Shown: piece by piece, positions 6,745-7,238 of the stretch
Layout: each line of letters opens with the position of its first letter
Numbering within the stretch: position 1 is the stretch's first letter
Position numbers and translations under genes: made by a program
Source: Verrucomicrobiota bacterium
Lineage (GTDB): Bacteria > Verrucomicrobiota > Verrucomicrobiia > Chthoniobacterales > UBA10450
Assembly (NCBI GenBank): GCA_003217965.1
Contig: QHNB01000183.1
Coordinates: 1 to 7,238 of the forward strand
DNA length: 7,238 bases
Direction: 5' to 3'
Notes under the pieces: model-generated
The model's input: the letters and a program-made list of their open reading frames with translations, nothing else
What the model was told of the DNA's origin: nothing
Database searches by the model: none

Positions 6745-6781
6745 AACGGCCGCTTCAAGTGAAGCGCCCGTTTTTGCTTTT
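6745..6781 (+). terminator. Orphan plus-strand intrinsic terminator (hairpin copy 2)
   Basis: CGGCCGCTTC (6747-6756) pairs with GAAGCGCCCG (6761-6770) around an AAGT loop, with one C-C mismatch and two extra A-T pairs outside. TTTTTGCTTTT follows (6771-6781). It is nearly the same sequence as the terminator at 5992-6027. No plus-strand gene lies upstream of it: the preceding DNA is the leader of the minus-strand lipoprotein gene. It may be left over from a rearranged gene or may end an unseen antisense transcript. Confidence 0.72.
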
Positions 6782-6803
6782 GCCGCTATCGCCGGCGCTT
6801 TGG

Positions 6804-6894
6804 ATCAGCGTCGGCGGTCCCCGACGATCGAGAGACGAAGCTTGAGAAACCGAAAGAGCTCGCCGGGAAAGCACTTTTGCGGCTCGGTTTCTAG
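6804..6894 (+). pseudogene. Decayed C-terminal remnant of a third lipoprotein paralog
   Basis: On the plus strand, ATC AGC GTC GGC GGT (6804-6818) reads ISVGG, identical to the ISVGG near the end of the lipoprotein at 6049-6648. After a CCCC run (6819-6822) that shifts the frame by one base, the reading continues DDRETKLEKPKELAG and KALLRLGF and ends at TAG (6892-6894). This matches the paralog ends (KLEKSKTLAQFILKRL and ISKAKRLAELVLKRL) in order, spacing and terminal position. Orientation is opposite to both intact copies. The N-terminal 170 or so residues are absent; upstream DNA is the orphan terminator. It is too short to function and was not picked up by length-limited ORF calling. Confidence 0.72.
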
Positions 6895-6931
6895 GGCTCG
6901 GAATTGCGCAGACTAGAAGTGCGGTCTTTGG

Positions 6932-7238
6932 CTAAAGTCGCTTCAGCACCAGTTCTGCCAGCCTCTTTGCTTTACTGATCCTGATTGCCTTGTCATCCGA
7001 GCCGCCGATAGCTATCCGGATGAACCTGTTTGCCTGAATTGCATAGAGCGCGCCCGTCGAACCGCTCTGGACCCAGTAGGCTTCGTCGCCGACCCCTTCG
7101 ACTTTCTCCGGCGGCGCCTGCCGGCGCTGCGGTTCCTCGCTCTCTCTGTCCTCAGTTCCTTCTCCGTGGAATTTCTCTGTCCAGAACTGACGAGGTTCTT
7201 TTGCATCGGATCCAGGACCGCGACTGGTCACCGTGACC
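6932..7238 (-). CDS. Second lipoprotein-family paralog, C-terminal about 101 residues (cut by right edge)
   Basis: This minus-strand frame is open to the window edge. A GTG at 7231 lies inside it, but sequence upstream (VTVTSRG) still aligns to LTLTQKS of the neighbour, so the real start, and probably a signal peptide with lipobox, is beyond 7238. Shared landmarks with the complete copy are EPRQFWTEKFHG against APKEFWRETFHR, an acidic linker, PPEKVEGVGDEAYW, GALYAIQANRFIRIAIGG and a final LAELVLKRL. The linker is about five residues shorter. The last five residues are LVLKRL-like in this copy and FILKRL-like in the other. The two genes lie 283 bp apart, with the remnant and the hairpin between them, so they need not be co-transcribed. 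Function is unknown. Confidence 0.83.
   Translation of the reverse strand, partial: VTVTSRGPGSDAKEPRQFWTEKFHGEGTEDRESEEPQRRQAPPEKVEGVGDEAYWVQSGSTGALYAIQANRFIRIAIGGSDDKAIRISKAKRLAELVLKRL

Noticed and set aside
6845..6892. 9-bp perfect inverted repeat (AGAAACCGA / TCGGTTTCT) with a 30-nt loop
   Set aside because: It falls wholly within the coding remnant, the loop is long, there is no T-run, and the arms are explained by codons of the KLEKPKELAG-KALLRLGF reading.

Overview
The window looks like chromosomal DNA from a soil-type member of the Verrucomicrobiota (Chthoniobacterales-like). This placement is an inference. It rests on moderately GC-rich DNA, an ileS-lspA pair, and my recollection that a PPC/Asp-box/FN3 secreted protein with a TPTP tail and the DPCALLT-type lipoproteins are common in that group. 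No rRNA or other phylogenetic marker beyond ileS is present, and an acidobacterial origin is not excluded.

Layout. Positions 1-3020 (minus strand) hold a housekeeping operon, ileS followed by lspA. The genes overlap by four bases (ATGA), and lspA runs off the left edge. ileS is complete in length and motifs but carries an in-frame TAG at codon 158. A 154-bp divergent spacer (3021-3174) separates it from a plus-strand gene for a large exported protein (3175-5938) with a signal anchor, a PPC-like beta domain, an Asp-box beta-propeller, an FN3 domain, a C-terminal beta domain and a Thr-Pro tail. That gene is broken near 4237-4250 by a frame change that seems to reflect a missing internal segment. 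It is followed by a strong intrinsic terminator (5992-6027).

The right end (6049-7238, minus strand) holds two paralogous genes in tandem: a complete lipoprotein gene and a second copy cut off by the right edge. Between them lie a near-copy of the hairpin terminator and, on the opposite strand, a decayed C-terminal remnant of a third member of the same family (6804-6894). The right end is therefore a small gene family that has duplicated and rearranged.

Functional links are limited. LspA would process lipoproteins such as the one at 6049-6648, but this is general physiology and not evidence of a pathway. I see no defence system, mobile element, CRISPR array or RNA gene. The most notable features are the lesions in three reading frames (nonsense, internal deletion, C-run frameshift), which raise the question of sequence error versus real decay, and the previously unmarked third-paralog remnant.
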